Of a stretch of DNA of 64,000 nt, positions 13,495 through 25,710 are shown piece by piece. A program made the position numbers and the translations under genes. The stretch lies in the NCBI GenBank assembly GCA_021464415.1, contig CM038471.1, positions 77,730,414 through 77,794,413 on the forward strand. The letters are read 5' to 3'. The DNA comes from Lonicera japonica (Eukaryota; Streptophyta; Magnoliopsida; Dipsacales; Caprifoliaceae). The notes under the pieces were generated by a model. That model made no database searches, was not told the DNA's origin, and was given only the letters and a program-made list of their open reading frames with translations. Positions within the stretch are counted from its first letter, which is position 1. The number at the start of each line of letters is the position of its first letter.

Positions 13495-13534
13495 TTCATG
13501 CTGCGCGCAGTTTACTTGATAAAAGGATTGTTCT

Positions 13535-13830
13535 CATAACCAGAATAAAATTGGGGAACATACCAATACCTAATATGGGTAGAAAGATAGTAATCAAAAC
13601 AAATAACTCTCGCGATCCAGAATAAAAAACATAAGAATTTAGAGTATTAAATAACATATATCCGTAGAACATTTGACGTGATATAGATAATGAATAAATG
13701 GGGGTTAACATCATTCAAATTCCCATTACAAAAGTAACAAGTATTTTTGGCATTAAAAGATAATTTTAGCTTGCGATTATGCCAAAAAAGACTGAATTCT
13801 CCAACAAAACCACTCGTACTGGGTAATGCA
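13535..13830 (-). pseudogene. ndhD: Nuclear copy of plastid ndhD fragment (NUPT)
   Basis: Read on the minus strand, residues SGFVGEF then, after a frameshift, [17 protein letters not shown] and [18 protein letters not shown] match the C-terminal third of plastid NADH dehydrogenase-like subunit 4 (NdhD), a membrane subunit of the chloroplast NDH complex. Similarity also holds at the DNA level. The reading frame is split between two overlapping frames, conserved residues are altered, and both ends of ndhD are missing, so nothing functional can be made. This is DNA transferred from the plastid genome and then decayed. Similarity fades below about 13535 and above about 13830. Confidence 0.85.
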
Positions 13831-14979
13831 AAAGGGAAGCCTTTGACAAAACTCAATTTCCTTCTCTTTCTCCCCCAAAATTGAACATAGTGTATTATCA
13901 AATTTGATGTTTATAAATCTACTTAATAAATGTTGGCTCTTAGAAGCAGCAGTCATCTATGTGTATATAATCCAAAAGATCTCATATTCGGTTATGACAC
14001 TAAATTGTAATTGTTTTTCCTATTTTGTCCGTACATTTATTATTTTTAATAAAAAAAATTCAACAGCACTTAAACCCACAAACTCTAAATAAGATACAAA
14101 AAAAAAAAAAAGAAAGAAAAAAAGACTCCTTACAATTTTTTATTGTAACTTGTAAATTTAGCGTGTACACTCATTGCATTGTGTCTAGGAGTAACAAATT
14201 AAAACAGATTTCATGTGTTTGTACTTTGTTAAAGGTAGATCAAGAGTCCCTTTACAAGTGGATAAGTGTCATTCTAATTCCATTCATTGCTCAACTAAAA
14301 TTTGTATTATATATGTAAAAGGACATTAAACACGTGAGTGCATTCAAATCCCATAATTTTATGGTTGAGAGGATTGAGATTTGATATATTTCTTCCCCAA
14401 ATTAATCAACTTTTTAGCACAAACAATCTTGAGGTCCATATGAACCAGAAGGTCAAATACATCAAACTTGTAATTAAATGCTACTGATGGCCTGGGTACA
14501 TCACAAGTAAGCAAGGGCATTCTGATTATTTTTTTCAGAAAGTGAGATATTATCTTTCGTTATTTATGTTAGATTTGACTAGATCGGACTGAATTGAAAA
14601 CTTATTATATATTAGTACTAAATAAAAAAAATTTACAGCACCGATCGGCCCGGAGCTGCATTCAGCCTTGCTAATAATTAAGTTAATAAGGCTAAAGATT
14701 ATACATATATTCTTCTAAAAAAAAAAAGATGTCATAAAATATTAGTTTAAAAATAAATTAATTAAAATACTCACTTTATTAGATCATAATATAACAATTA
14801 ATTAATTACACAAAAGTTATATCTGATGATAAAGTAATTATGGAATTACGAGATTATATGAAAAGTTGTACCACATACTTTTATTGTTATACATTACTTT
14901 GACAAAAGTTATATTTGGAAACCCGATTCTAATCTCAGGAATCGAATTTCTTAACACACCCTAACCTAGTTAAATAATT
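13831..14979. other. Intergenic between NUPT and CASP-like gene
   Basis: AT-rich spacer with an A/AG-rich run near 14096-14126. The 3' UTR of the leftward CASP-like gene should occupy the part next to 14980. No other feature seen. Confidence 0.5.
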
Positions 14980-17900
14980 TTATTTGGGCTTTAAGAGAAG
15001 AAATTGCTTTGGTGAGTAGAGTCTGAACAAATTGAAGGCAGAAATGGAAGAGAGTATGGCCATGAAGATAGATGCAAAATAGCCACATAAAATGGCCCCT
15101 CCAATTTGGACACAAAATCGGGTATATTTGTTGCACAACTTCATCCAAGCAAAGCTATCGGCACCAGTTATTGCTACCACTGATGCCGCAACTGCTGCTG
15201 TATTTGCTGCAAATGTTATATACACCACTGCCTGCAACATATATTCAAACATCATTTTAGATTATTGTATAAAATAAAAAAAAATAAAATTTACTGTGTT
15301 AACCATCAACTCTAGATGGAGTCAGAAATTTTTCTAAGCAGGATATGTTTAGTAATAATATATGTTGTTACAAATTTAGTAGTAGTAATTAGTTCTGTAA
15401 TATATATATATATATATATATATATTATTTTTAGTTTCAAAATATAATATTAGGGTAATATAATAACTTTTAGATATAAATTTAGCTTTAAATAAAAGTG
15501 TGTGGATAATAAGAAAGGTCAAAAAATATTTAATGATGGAAAGATAGTGCAAGTAGGGTTAAACATACTACCAAATAGGGAGTGTTTAACGTGTTAGATT
15601 AGAAAATTGGATAGAATTATTTAATCCCATCTTAACAGGATAAAACAACCCCACCTCTGAGGTGGAAATGGTTAATCCTTTCTTCGGCGGGATAAAAAAA
15701 TTTTGTGAAATAAATAATCCGCTTAGATATTCAATCCCGAAGAACACTAAACATGGGATTCCCTTATCTTGCACGTCAGTACAATGTTTGTAAAAACATT
15801 TGTGACACCAATCGGATAAAAATAATTCTACATGAACATAAAAGTCTAGCATAAAAAGGTGATAAATAAATGTATCAATCATTTAATATTCTATATAAAC
15901 ATATGATTCTTTTAACTAATACATGATAACTACATTTAATATATCAAATATTAATATTTGCCTAAAATATAGCGCATTAAATATGCGGTCCTACCTATTT
16001 ATTCAAATGGGGCCACATCAACTCACGCATAAAATTTGTAATAAATTTAATTGAGACTAACATTTTCCTTACTCGTAAGTCAATCAAGCTTTTTTGTTAA
16101 TCGTCTCAATAAATCTCTGAAATTAGAAAAATGCTTTTCTTATTTATAATTTTTATCACCTATTTTTACTGGATGTATTACATGAGTTGTACTTTTATTA
16201 TATTTTGAAATGGTACAATTTATGTGATACATGCCGGTAAAAATAATTGATTATCTGGTAAATGTTGCATTACTCCTCAAATTAATGTATGGAAAGGTTG
16301 TTACCTTATGCTTAGGATTCATTGATGTGACAATAAATTAATCTAATTATTGCTTGAAAATTAATGGATGATTAATTGTTCTAACATAAATTTTAATAAA
16401 ACAGTTTTCATCGGTTATAAAAAAATACATTTGTAATTAACTGGTATAAGTTTGAAGTTATTTTACTTTTAACTGCAAAATAACTTATGTGAAAAATATT
16501 AATTTTCATGAAATTGAATCACATGGAAAGATTTTTACGAAAACACAAAAAGAAATAACGCTTTTAATATAAGATGCCCTCACGCAACAAAATTATAAAT
16601 AGTGTTGAAGAAAAATTACTTCAATGATAGAGGTATAGAAAACATGATATCAGAGTAATCTTGACACAAATATTATATATATATACTCGATCCATCGGTT
16701 TTAAATTAACTAATTAATTAGCACGTACTCATCCTCAACCTTTCGCAATTTTTAAGTAAACATTATTTTTAACATGTATAATCATCGATGAAGAACAAAG
16801 TACTTCTTTTCTATCCCGTGATTTAGTATGTTGATTATGTTTTAAAAAATAAATAACATTATTAATTTAAAAATAATTTTCAATAAGAAAGCACAACTCT
16901 TAATTTGAGAAGAAAAGAAGAGACAATTTCTTCAAAATGAATTGACTCACTTGACCTCATTGACTTCAATATTTTTTTGTTTGAAACAAGTGATGCACGC
17001 ATGCATTTGGTGTTTGAAGAGAATGGTCATCTCTTTAAGAAAATGAATGACTGTCTATTTGAAAGATTGAACGAACAAATTTTGTAATAAAATTTAGTGA
17101 AAATGATCTTTATAATGTGTAATCATCACAAAATTTTATTGAAAAAATCAATTTGAAATTGGGGGTTTAGTAAAAAATTGACATACATTTTATTTTGGCC
17201 ATTGGAATTTTAATTGATCATTTGACTAGCTTATACATTAATTTTTTTTGATAAAATTTGGTAAGATATGATCTCCCATTATAAATTAAAGGTTATCTTT
17301 ACCAAGTTTTATGAAAAAATTCGTTCGGTTGACCCTTGAAACATATTGTCCTTATGTCTCTTAAATATATGACCATCCTCTTTATAAGCGTCAATCTATA
17401 TATATATATATGATTTTTTGTTTTTATTTTTATTTCTAAAGAAGCGGTGATTCAATCATACATCAAAAATACAACTTTTTCATTTCTATATAAATTTACG
17501 GTCACCATAATAAAATATAAATACACAACCACTGTAAATAAGTAAGTATATCTATGTAGATAGAATTTAGAAAGAAAGGAAACAAGCCTATAAGGTAGTT
17601 GGCTAAGATTGATGATAAGTTTTATACTAAAGACACTAGAGTAGTTGCCACTTTCTGCCCTGATTTCCCCACTTGGTGACAGGCAATTACTCTAGTTTAT
17701 AGTTCGTACACACCACACTAAACATAACTGCAAACTAGCTTGATGTATAAATAAAGTCACGTTACGTACGTGTACACATTAATTTTTCGGTTTCTCACGG
17801 GACATTAAGAGCAACTTTCGTACATCTCGACTAATTTTCATCCACAATTTGTCATTGCCGCTTGCCAATAATTATTTTAGCAATACCGAGAATTGACCTT

Positions 17901-20900
17901 AGGAGTTCTAAGTCGACCCTAAGGTTGTCCCAGTAACAACCTTATACTACTTGGACAAAATGTTAGGTTGAGTATACACATATTAATGATCGATCCGACT
18001 TCTACACTAAAGCATACATACATATATATATATATATATTGTTATTATTAGAAAATTTATATTTTTTAATTTATGTGGATAACATATTATAATATTATAA
18101 TATTTTAATTATTTTTGCTATTTAAATTAATGTGCTAAATTTTAGTGATCTAATTAATTTTGTTAAGGCCATAAACTACTCAAATAAATGTAGGCCAAAT
18201 GTGTAAATACTTTATATGAACTTGTTAGGTTTTTATGCAAATTTTAATTAGACTATATATAAAGTAGATATTAGAGTTATGGTCCCCAATACACCAAATT
18301 AAAAATACGGCTCCCTTCTCTCCATCTGGAAGAGAGCCAAAATTTTCATCAAGAAATTAAGGCGATTTGATTGAGGATGACCACGTACCTGTAGGATCCA
18401 TAATTTATTGTGATTAATTCTCGCACTTCCGCATTCGTTTTATCATAGATTCAGATACGCGATTTAAATGTTTTAATTAAAATCTTAATGATTTGACATG
18501 TTAATTTAGGAATTAATTTCTAACATATTTATCCATTTTTACTTGAGACTTTGTGCGTAATATTTATATTTTTCAAGACTGCATTAAATTTATCATAATT
18601 AATCGGTTAAAATAATGCTTGTTTTGTATTGTGAGTTTAGTACCCTGGTGAAGTAAATGAGCCCTGATGTTTATCATAATTAATCGGATAGAACAATAGT
18701 CAATAGCCTTTAAACTTTAAAGTATGACCCATGTCTCACTTTTGTCTCTTCATGTTTCATTTGCTCACATAAAACCTTGATGTTTATACATTGTCCCAAT
18801 TTAGTCCAATTGGAGTCTAGAGATGCTCCGTTAAAAATGATGACATAAATCACATATGCGGGAAAAAGAGGTAGTGTCTATTTTCCAATGGGAAAAGAGG
18901 TGTTTACTTTTTTTGCGAGAAATTTTTTCTTGCAAAATGCATCTTGCAAAAATCACAGGATTTTGAGAAAAAGTCACATAAAAGCTTAGATAATTATGTA
19001 TAAAATACAATTCATACTTATAAAATAATAAAATGGTTAATTTTTAATTTTATATCACTAATTTAATATATACTTATTATTAAACTGTATCAATCACATT
19101 CATATATTCATGTCAGTAGTTTATAAGTTATATGATATTGTTTTTAATAATAGATTTATAGCCTACAATTTATTTGTAATAATAATTTTCTATCATAATA
19201 GTTATATAATAGATATTATGGTAGAAGTTAAATTATTTATGTTACCATTAAATTTTCAAACGACAACTTCTGTAAAAAAGAAATAAAACAAACTAATTTT
19301 ATGTGTTTATATGGATTTTAAGTTAGATCAAAATGTTTGCTAATACTAATATCAAAATTTTAATAGTTCATCTATGTGTTAGTGATTGTTTTAAACTCTA
19401 AAAAATTATATATATATATATATATATATTTTACTCTTGATTCTTATTCATTTTCTTGTTGTGTCGTCAACAAAATGCATATACGAAACTAAGTTTATTT
19501 TTCCTTCACTTTATCTCACATTTTTGGATAATAATTTTCCTAATAAAGAAACTGAACCTAATTGCTATGTGTGTTCCCATTTTTTTTTAATAATATTATG
19601 GCAAAATCAATTGAAAAGCGAGAAATGTAGAGAGTTTAATACCTCTTTTACTCTTGAGAAATAGGCACATGACACGCAATTGTAATTTCTGTAATCAAGG
19701 CGTCTACAATTGGACTATCTTAAAACAAAGTCTAAACGTTGAGGGTTTTATGTGAACAAATCAAAACATTGGAGACAAAAGATAAACGCATGCATGTCAT
19801 ATTTTAGTAGATGAAAGTGTTAATAATTTTATATTTAGAGACACCCCAAAAAATAAATAGATTTGTCAGTACTTTTTGATTTAGAAAGATTTACAAGAGA
19901 TTAGAGTTTCGCCCAATAGTTAAAAGTATGAGTATCAGATGTCATTAAGGTTTGAACCTTCTCCCTTCCCAAGAAAAAGTATGAGTATCAGATGTCATTA
20001 AGGTTTGAACCTTCTCCCTTCCCAAGAACTTCTGAATCTCATCAATGCTTAGTAATAATAATAATAATAATAATAAATAGAAGGATTTACATTTAATATA
20101 TACTGTATTACCTGATCCAGTAAGAAACAAGCCCAAGCAATATTTTTGTTCAGCCCATTTGTGTCACCTTTAGGTCCGGAGGAAGAGAGTAGACATTTGA
20201 CAAGTTGGAGCATATTATAAGCAGCGGCTGCAGATTCAATGAACACCAAAATGCTACAAATACCAACCAAAAAATAAAGTTATTAATATTATATAATTTT
20301 AATATAAAATTAAATAATTATTTAATAAGTGGTAGTGATTTTTAAATATTAAAAATGTTAATTAATAAAATATTTAATGGTTGAGAACTTGAGATTGAAA
20401 AAATATTTTTTCAAAAGTTACAACTAAGTATATATACGTATATGAAAAAATTGACTCACCTTTCTTTTAAGTTTATTAATAATTCTGCAATATTTTGGAA
20501 ATAACAACGATCACTGCGGACTTTTAAACTTATTCAAATAACCTCCTTTTTCTTTGAATAAGTATTTATATTTTGAGGATTATAGACCCGTAAAATATGA
20601 AATTATAGGGAGGTGATAACCTCAAAATAGTTTTCACATCTGGCGAAATAAATAATGCATTGTGTAATTGTCCATTATCTTAATTTCTGAAGTACTATAT
20701 CGTTCTGGCATATATATATATATATAAGCCAAATTTACTTCGACAATTGCATTATTACCATATGTATATTCGCTCCAGCTCTCATGCGGACTAGGCCTTG
20801 AACAAATATTTGTGGCCAATGCATTAGGAATTACATCATGGGGTATGTGGAAATATGTCGCCAGATTGTCAGTATGAGAATTGGGCTGTACATTTAAGCT

Positions 20901-21182
20901 CCGTTTAATTGCAAAGAAAGAAAAAAAGAAATAAATTTAGTTAGTTTGTATGAAAAGATAGAAAATAAGGTGAGAAATGTTATTCATTTTATGGGTATAT
21001 ATCCTCCATCCTTCAATATTTTTTATGAAAAATTTTTACTCACTATCAAGCAAAGAAATTTTTTTTATGGAAAAATTTAAAATTCAAGAGGATATCACAT
21101 TTATCACTCAACTTATTTTCCATCTTTTCACCAAAACAAATTTAATTTATTTTTCTTTTCCACCTTATAATTAAACGGAGCC

Positions 21183-21220
<38 letters not shown>

Positions 21221-21909
21221 TGTAGTTCTAGTACATATATATGGGCCTGTTTGGTGGTTATCTTTTTTTTTTCTCCAAATTTTAAAAACTCAACTCAAAA
21301 TCAACTATACTTTTACGGTTCTCAAAATTTATTTCACTTTAGTTTCCCTCTCTAAAAAAACTTTTAAAACACTATAACTTTAAATTCAAAAGTCAAAATT
21401 AAATAAAAAATATATATTTAAAACATACTTGTCGAGATCTATACAATAAGATCCATTGTAACTATTTTTTGAAATTTTTTTATGAGATTTTTAGTTGATT
21501 GAAAAAAACTCAAATTCACTTTTTAACGCACTTTAAAATTCTACCAAACACCATATTTTAAAAACTCAACTTAAAACTCAATTCAAAACATCAATCACAC
21601 ATCACCATAGTGTTTATAAACAGACTAAGGATGGATTCAGAATCTCCTAAAAGGTGAGTTAAAACTGAGCAAAGAAGCGGGTTTATATTTAATTGTCTTT
21701 TCACAAGTGCTAGTGAATTTTTTAAAATTTTTCCTTTGTCTAAAACCCGCCTTGTCTCTCCTTAGGTTCGTCCCTTATACAGACCGATCATTTAATAACA
21801 TATTTTAGCTACCAAAATAATGGCAGAAATTTTCGTGGTGAAAATACGTTGCTAAAGATACAATCCACATAGAAACCGTTCACACATGATTTTAGCTGTG
21901 TATACACAC

Positions 21910-21954
<45 letters not shown>

Positions 21955-22106
21955 AACAAGACATTCAAGTCCCTGAAAGTTGCTTTTCTTGTAAATGAGT
22001 AGAAGAGAGTCTTGGTTTGGGTATCAAATCTCACAACACAAGCAGTGATGAGAAAGAGCAAAGTTACACAAATCCTTAGCAAAGCCTCCATTTTCATAGC
22101 CTCCAT
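14980..22106 (-). CDS. CASPL2C: CASP-like four-helix membrane protein, 2C-type
   Basis: Three exons read leftward: 22106-21955, 20253-20112 and 15231-14980. Splice sites are GT-AG (donors gtaagc and gtaata; acceptors after tttgtag and tgttgcag) and the phases join to give 181 residues. Exon 1 has a first helix with the conserved Arg ([11 protein letters not shown]), then [20 protein letters not shown], typical of CASP-like subgroup 2. Exon 2 gives helix 2 and AWACFLLDQ, whose Asp is the CASP-family hallmark of helix 3. Exon 3 completes helix 3 (ITFAANTAA) and helix 4 ([21 protein letters not shown]), ending [11 protein letters not shown] plus three residues. Relatives are plasma-membrane scaffolds; this member's role is unknown. 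Introns are about 1.7 and 4.9 kb; the second carries a long-TIR element. A CT repeat starts directly after the first donor. Confidence 0.88.
18705..19808. mobile_element. Non-autonomous element with long terminal inverted repeats (MULE-like), in CASP-like intron 2
   Basis: Sequence at about 18715-18795 (AAGTATGAC, CTTTTGTCTC, GCTCACATAAAACC, GATGTTTATA in order) reappears inverted at about 19728-19808 (GTTTTATGTGAACAAATC, GAGACAAAAGATAAACG, GTCATATTTTAG). Inverted repeats of roughly 80-90 bp bounding about 1.1 kb of non-coding DNA are characteristic of Mutator-like elements. I could not fix the 9-bp target duplication, so the family call is inference. Confidence 0.6.
19922..20027. repeat. Two tandem 53-bp copies in CASP-like intron 2
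   Basis: A 53-bp unit containing GTATGAGTATCAGATGTC and AAGGTTTGAACC occurs twice in direct tandem with near identity. AGGTTTGAACC resembles a tRNA/SINE B box, but no full SINE structure is visible. The array lies about 85 bp downstream of the exon 2 donor in transcript sense. Confidence 0.9.
20897..21182. mobile_element. Tourist-like MITE in CASP-like intron 1
   Basis: The ends AGCTCCGTTTAATTGCAA and TTATAATTAAACGGAGCC are inverted copies, flanked by TTA at 20894-20896 and 21183-21185. At 286 bp with no coding capacity and a 3-bp TTA duplication, it fits a PIF/Harbinger-derived MITE. A TA repeat (21186-21218) follows the right flank. Confidence 0.78.
21243..21632. mobile_element. Possible degraded MITE
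   Basis: Begins GGGCCTGTTTGGTGG and ends near GTTTATAAACAGACTAAGG, a weak inverted pair (CCTGTTT versus AAACAGA). The interior has repeated AAAACTCAACTCAAAA-type sequence. Boundaries and target duplication not determinable by eye. Confidence 0.35.
21912..21949. repeat. GA microsatellite touching the CASP-like intron 1 donor
   Basis: About 19 GA units. On the gene's strand this reads as a CT tract that begins immediately after the GTAAGC donor hexamer of exon 1 (donor at 21954-21949). Confidence 0.95.
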
Positions 22107-22250
22107 TTCCCTATTTGATAACTTAATGAGTTGATGACGGTGTTTAATAATTTGTGAGTTTCATCTCAACATATATATATATATAGAGAGAGGAGAGAGA
22201 GAGATGGATAGCTCAGTATGGCACGTACCATGTAACTATTTGCAAATGTT
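22107..22250 (-). promoter_or_regulatory. Probable CASP-like gene promoter and 5' leader
   Basis: In leftward reading, a CT-rich stretch and a TATATATATAT run (about 22171-22184) lie some 65-80 nt upstream of the ATG at 22106. The position suits a TATA box with a short leader. Assigned by spacing only. Confidence 0.4.
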
Positions 22251-23598
22251 AATTAAATAAGTCAATGTGCACGGATTTGAGAGAGGGAATTTATGGTTTT
22301 GGAATTGTACACGTCAGAGCGGGATTGTACTGAATTTATCATATATGATTAATTAATACATAACACTAAAACCCATAAGGCCGTAACACATACCATGCGT
22401 GTGTGCGCGCGCACAATAATATTATATTTGATAATTTTATGTATTACATGGATTTAAAAATACATGTGATGGTGTTTGATTAAATAGTAAAACTGTGCAT
22501 TCTAAAAAACCCCAAAATTACGGGTGAATCTTTACCGAATATTCTTTTAATAATTATATATATACACACCAACGTTCTCACGCGTTTAATAATATAGGTG
22601 ATAATTTTATTAAACGTAGTACGCTGGGGCCAAGTATCTTAAAAGCATATGCATAATTGAGCTGCAATTGGCAACAAAAAAATGCACAAGTGGCGACCGG
22701 GTTTCTTTGATGCATCTGAGTGGTCAACTTTTATTATATTTGCTTACGAATACAAATGCTTTTATGATTGTATTTGGCTTGTACATGATTCAATTGAGCG
22801 TAAATTGTTTTTAATTAATATATTTGATTATTTGGATGTAGACTTAATTTGTGTATTTCTAGCATATATATAATTTGAAGAAAAAATTTAACAAATATAG
22901 ATGGATGGATTAATGCTTTGTGAAGCACTAGTGTAGATTTTTAGTAGCAAGAGTATAAATTATGTTGCAAGTAAATCTTATATGAAAAAAGAAAATGGTA
23001 GGGCAGTAGGAGTAAAATAGACATTTTAAAAATATGATATCATAGAGTTTTTTTTGTAAAATAAATAAAATATTTTGACGAGATTTAGCGCATATCCTGC
23101 TTCGAGTTAACCAGGACAGTAGTCCAACCCAATATATATAATTTTTAATGATGTTATATTAACCCCACCCTTCAGATAATTTTAGATAGACCCCCGGTAG
23201 AAAAATGACCAACAATAATCTAAAATGGGTAAGGGTATTAACGAATTATATAACATTCCAATTAGTACAAGAACACCAAACTATTTTTGAAGGCATTTAA
23301 TGTATATATTCCTGGCAGATTAAAAGAAGATCAAGAATAGGAAATTAATAAAGCACCGGTACGTCAGTGAAGCTACCAAGAAAGGGCGGCGGCATATCGT
23401 ACTAGATCTAGCAGCTGCAGCTGCAGCTGCAGCTGTAACCTATAGCATTATTAATAGAGCTAGCTAGCGCTTAATTAATTCAGTAGCTTATGTAGTAACA
23501 CTTTCCCCACAGAAAGTAGACGATATGATGGTGATGAGGTTTTTTAAATTTTGGAGTACTTATTTGACGAAAAAAATAACGATTTTTGTGAGCAACTG
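22251..23598. other. Intergenic up to LINE ORF1, no gene seen
   Basis: AT-rich spacer, then a more GC-balanced stretch (about 23340-23598) that includes CAGCTG repeats at 23411-23435 and may contain the 5' UTR of the LINE. The exact 5' end of the LINE could not be placed because no target-site duplication matching the 3' flank was found. Confidence 0.5.
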
Positions 23599-25676
23599 AT
23601 GAGCGCTCCCTCCAACGGTGAAACTCCGACGACTTCCCATCTGGATCCTGTGAGATCAAGAGAGGAAGAAGACCAACAAATACGTAGCAACAAAAAAGTC
23701 AAAAACAAAAGATTAAGACTCGATGAGGATGGTATAAGCTCCAATGACTTAGATATGGATATCCATGATGAGACAGCTGCAGCAAATCAAAACCAACCGA
23801 TGGCCACTGGGGAGGATAGTGGGAGTAAGGCGCCTCTATCATTTCGTGATGTTGTTAAGAATGACCTCCCGAAAGAGGTGTACTTTGACGAGAATGTTGT
23901 AAAATGGGCTTCGGATATTGCCGAAAGCAATATGTCTGTTACTCAAGAGTTCGATTTGAACAAGGAAGTGGAGGTGGTGGATAGGATGCTTCCTAACATC
24001 ATTTTCCCCCCTGAACTCCTTGAGGATCTGAGGAGTCATTGGAAGAATTCATTGATTGTTAAACTGCTGGGGAAAAATATAGGCTTTAATAACCTATGCT
24101 CAAAAGTTAAGCATCTATGGAACCTTCAGGCGGGTTTCGAAGTCGTAGACTTGGATGGGGTTTCTACCTATTCAAATTCACGATGAAAGAAGATTATCAT
24201 CATGTTTATACGGGTGGCCCCTGGGTGTTGATGAACCATTACCTCACAGTTAGGAAATGGGAACCGAATTTTAAACCTTCGGAGGCCACCGAGGTTACTA
24301 CGGCCATTTGGCTGAGGTTTCCGGAATTACCGATTGAATACTATGATGACAAATCTCTGTTCTATCTCGCTAAGAGATTTGGACGACCTTTAAAAACAGA
24401 CTACAACACCGCTTCTTCTAAAAGAGGAAAATATGCGCGTGTTTGCGTTGAAATCGATTTGAGTAAGCCGTTAACTCCGGCCTACACCCTTGAAGGGAAA
24501 AAATACAGAGTGGAGTATGAATATATACACCTCCTGTGCTTTAAATGTGGTATGGTGGGTCATAGAGCGGACTTGTGTAGAGGGAAGAATACCACGGGTA
24601 CTATGGCAGGAGTATCTCCGGTGGTTCAAAACTCGCCGATGAGTGAACCTTCGGTGGGACCCAGTAACAGTAGTAATGCGAGGGAAAAAAATAATGAAGA
24701 ACGTGCTGATGTCAATACGCACGTGACAGGTCAACATGAGAAAGAGGACTCCGGGTTCGGGCCCTGGATGCTGGTTAAGAACAGGAGAAGAAATATAAAT
24801 GTGAATGGGCCGGTTTATAAAGGCCAGGGTCAAAATAATATGAATGTGGCCCAACACAGGTTCCAAGCCCTGTCTAAGGCAAAGCAATACCCAACTGATA
24901 AAGGAAAAGGAAAGATGAGGCAACCTCAGGCTAACACCCAAAATTCTAATGGGCAGGATACTGAGAACAGGGCCAACGGCAATTATAATATTAATAACAT
25001 CAATAGTTTGAATTCTGATATACAACCTAATAAAGGTTTTGATTTTTCTAACACAGACATGCTTTCTGCGCAGGGCCAGACCTCGAAAGGAGCTAAAGCT
25101 CAGAGAGGCTCGAAATTATCAAGTAGAGGAGGTAGAGTTACAGAACATAGGAGAGCTCATGAGAGTAAAACTTCTGACAACACGCAACCATCACACCATC
25201 TATCCGTTATAGGCACGTCGACGCTCGGCAATAACACGCGCTCACATACACCGTTTACACACCACTCCCATACCTCCACCCTCCTAAACCCAACTTTATT
25301 CCCAAACACAAACCCCTTCAACCACAAAAGCATACCACCAGACCCTCTAAATTCCAATCTCGATGGAACCACTTGCACCCAACACAACCATGATAGAAGA
25401 AGCGCAAATGAGAGTGATGGAACCGGTAGAACCCCCACCACTGCCGATCACGTCCCAAACACTAGAGAACAATGCAGTGTGGTTCTTCATGGAAGCACAA
25501 ACGGAGAATCTAATACTACTCAAAGTGATTTGGAAGGTAAATCAGGTGAGAGTGGGCATAGACCCACAGAGGTATCAGATGAACAATGTATGGATGCATT
25601 CTACCCAGACGGCGGCGATTACGTCGACGATCGAGTCCCAGCAGAGAATAAGGAATCTGATGGGATGGAACAATAG
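23599..25676 (+). pseudogene. LINE ORF1 (DUF4283 plus CCHC knuckle), single frameshift
   Basis: The first segment (ATG 23599 to a stop at 24186) starts with an acidic/Ser-rich leader and enters the DUF4283 RNA-binding domain typical of plant LINE ORF1 (ELLEDLRSHWKNSLIVKLLG). At about 24157-24163, within a G/T run, the protein similarity jumps by one frame; the rest continues in the frame of 24117-25676. That part holds the end of DUF4283 (GGPWVLMNHYLTVRKWEP, AIWLRFPELPIEYYDDKSL) and one CCHC zinc knuckle (CFKCGMVGHRADLC, spacing 2-4-4), then a long low-complexity Asn/Ser/Thr/His-rich tail. A one-base loss (or sequencing error) explains the break. ORF1 proteins of LINEs coat the element RNA; here only a truncated product and an out-of-frame remainder are encoded. 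The 3' end overlaps the frame of ORF2 upstream of its ATG. Confidence 0.85.
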
Positions 25677-25710
25677 TGATATTTTTCCTGACCTCCCTGA
25701 TTTGTTATCT

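Noticed and set aside
15072..15277. Plus-strand frames over the CASP-like last exon
   Set aside because: They are shadows of the minus-strand exon, which has family-specific sequence and matching splice phases.
15560..15770. Possible MITE starting GGGAGTGTTTAACG
   Set aside because: The expected inverted partner is too weak (AACACTAAACATGGGA) and no target duplication was found.
24471..25025. 184-codon frame on the minus strand
   Set aside because: It is antisense to LINE ORF1, whose sense strand has clear DUF4283 and CCHC motifs.
25363..25710. N-terminal extension of LINE ORF2 to an upstream ATG
   Set aside because: That part overlaps the ORF1 tail in another frame and has no domain; the family-typical start is the ATG at 25711.
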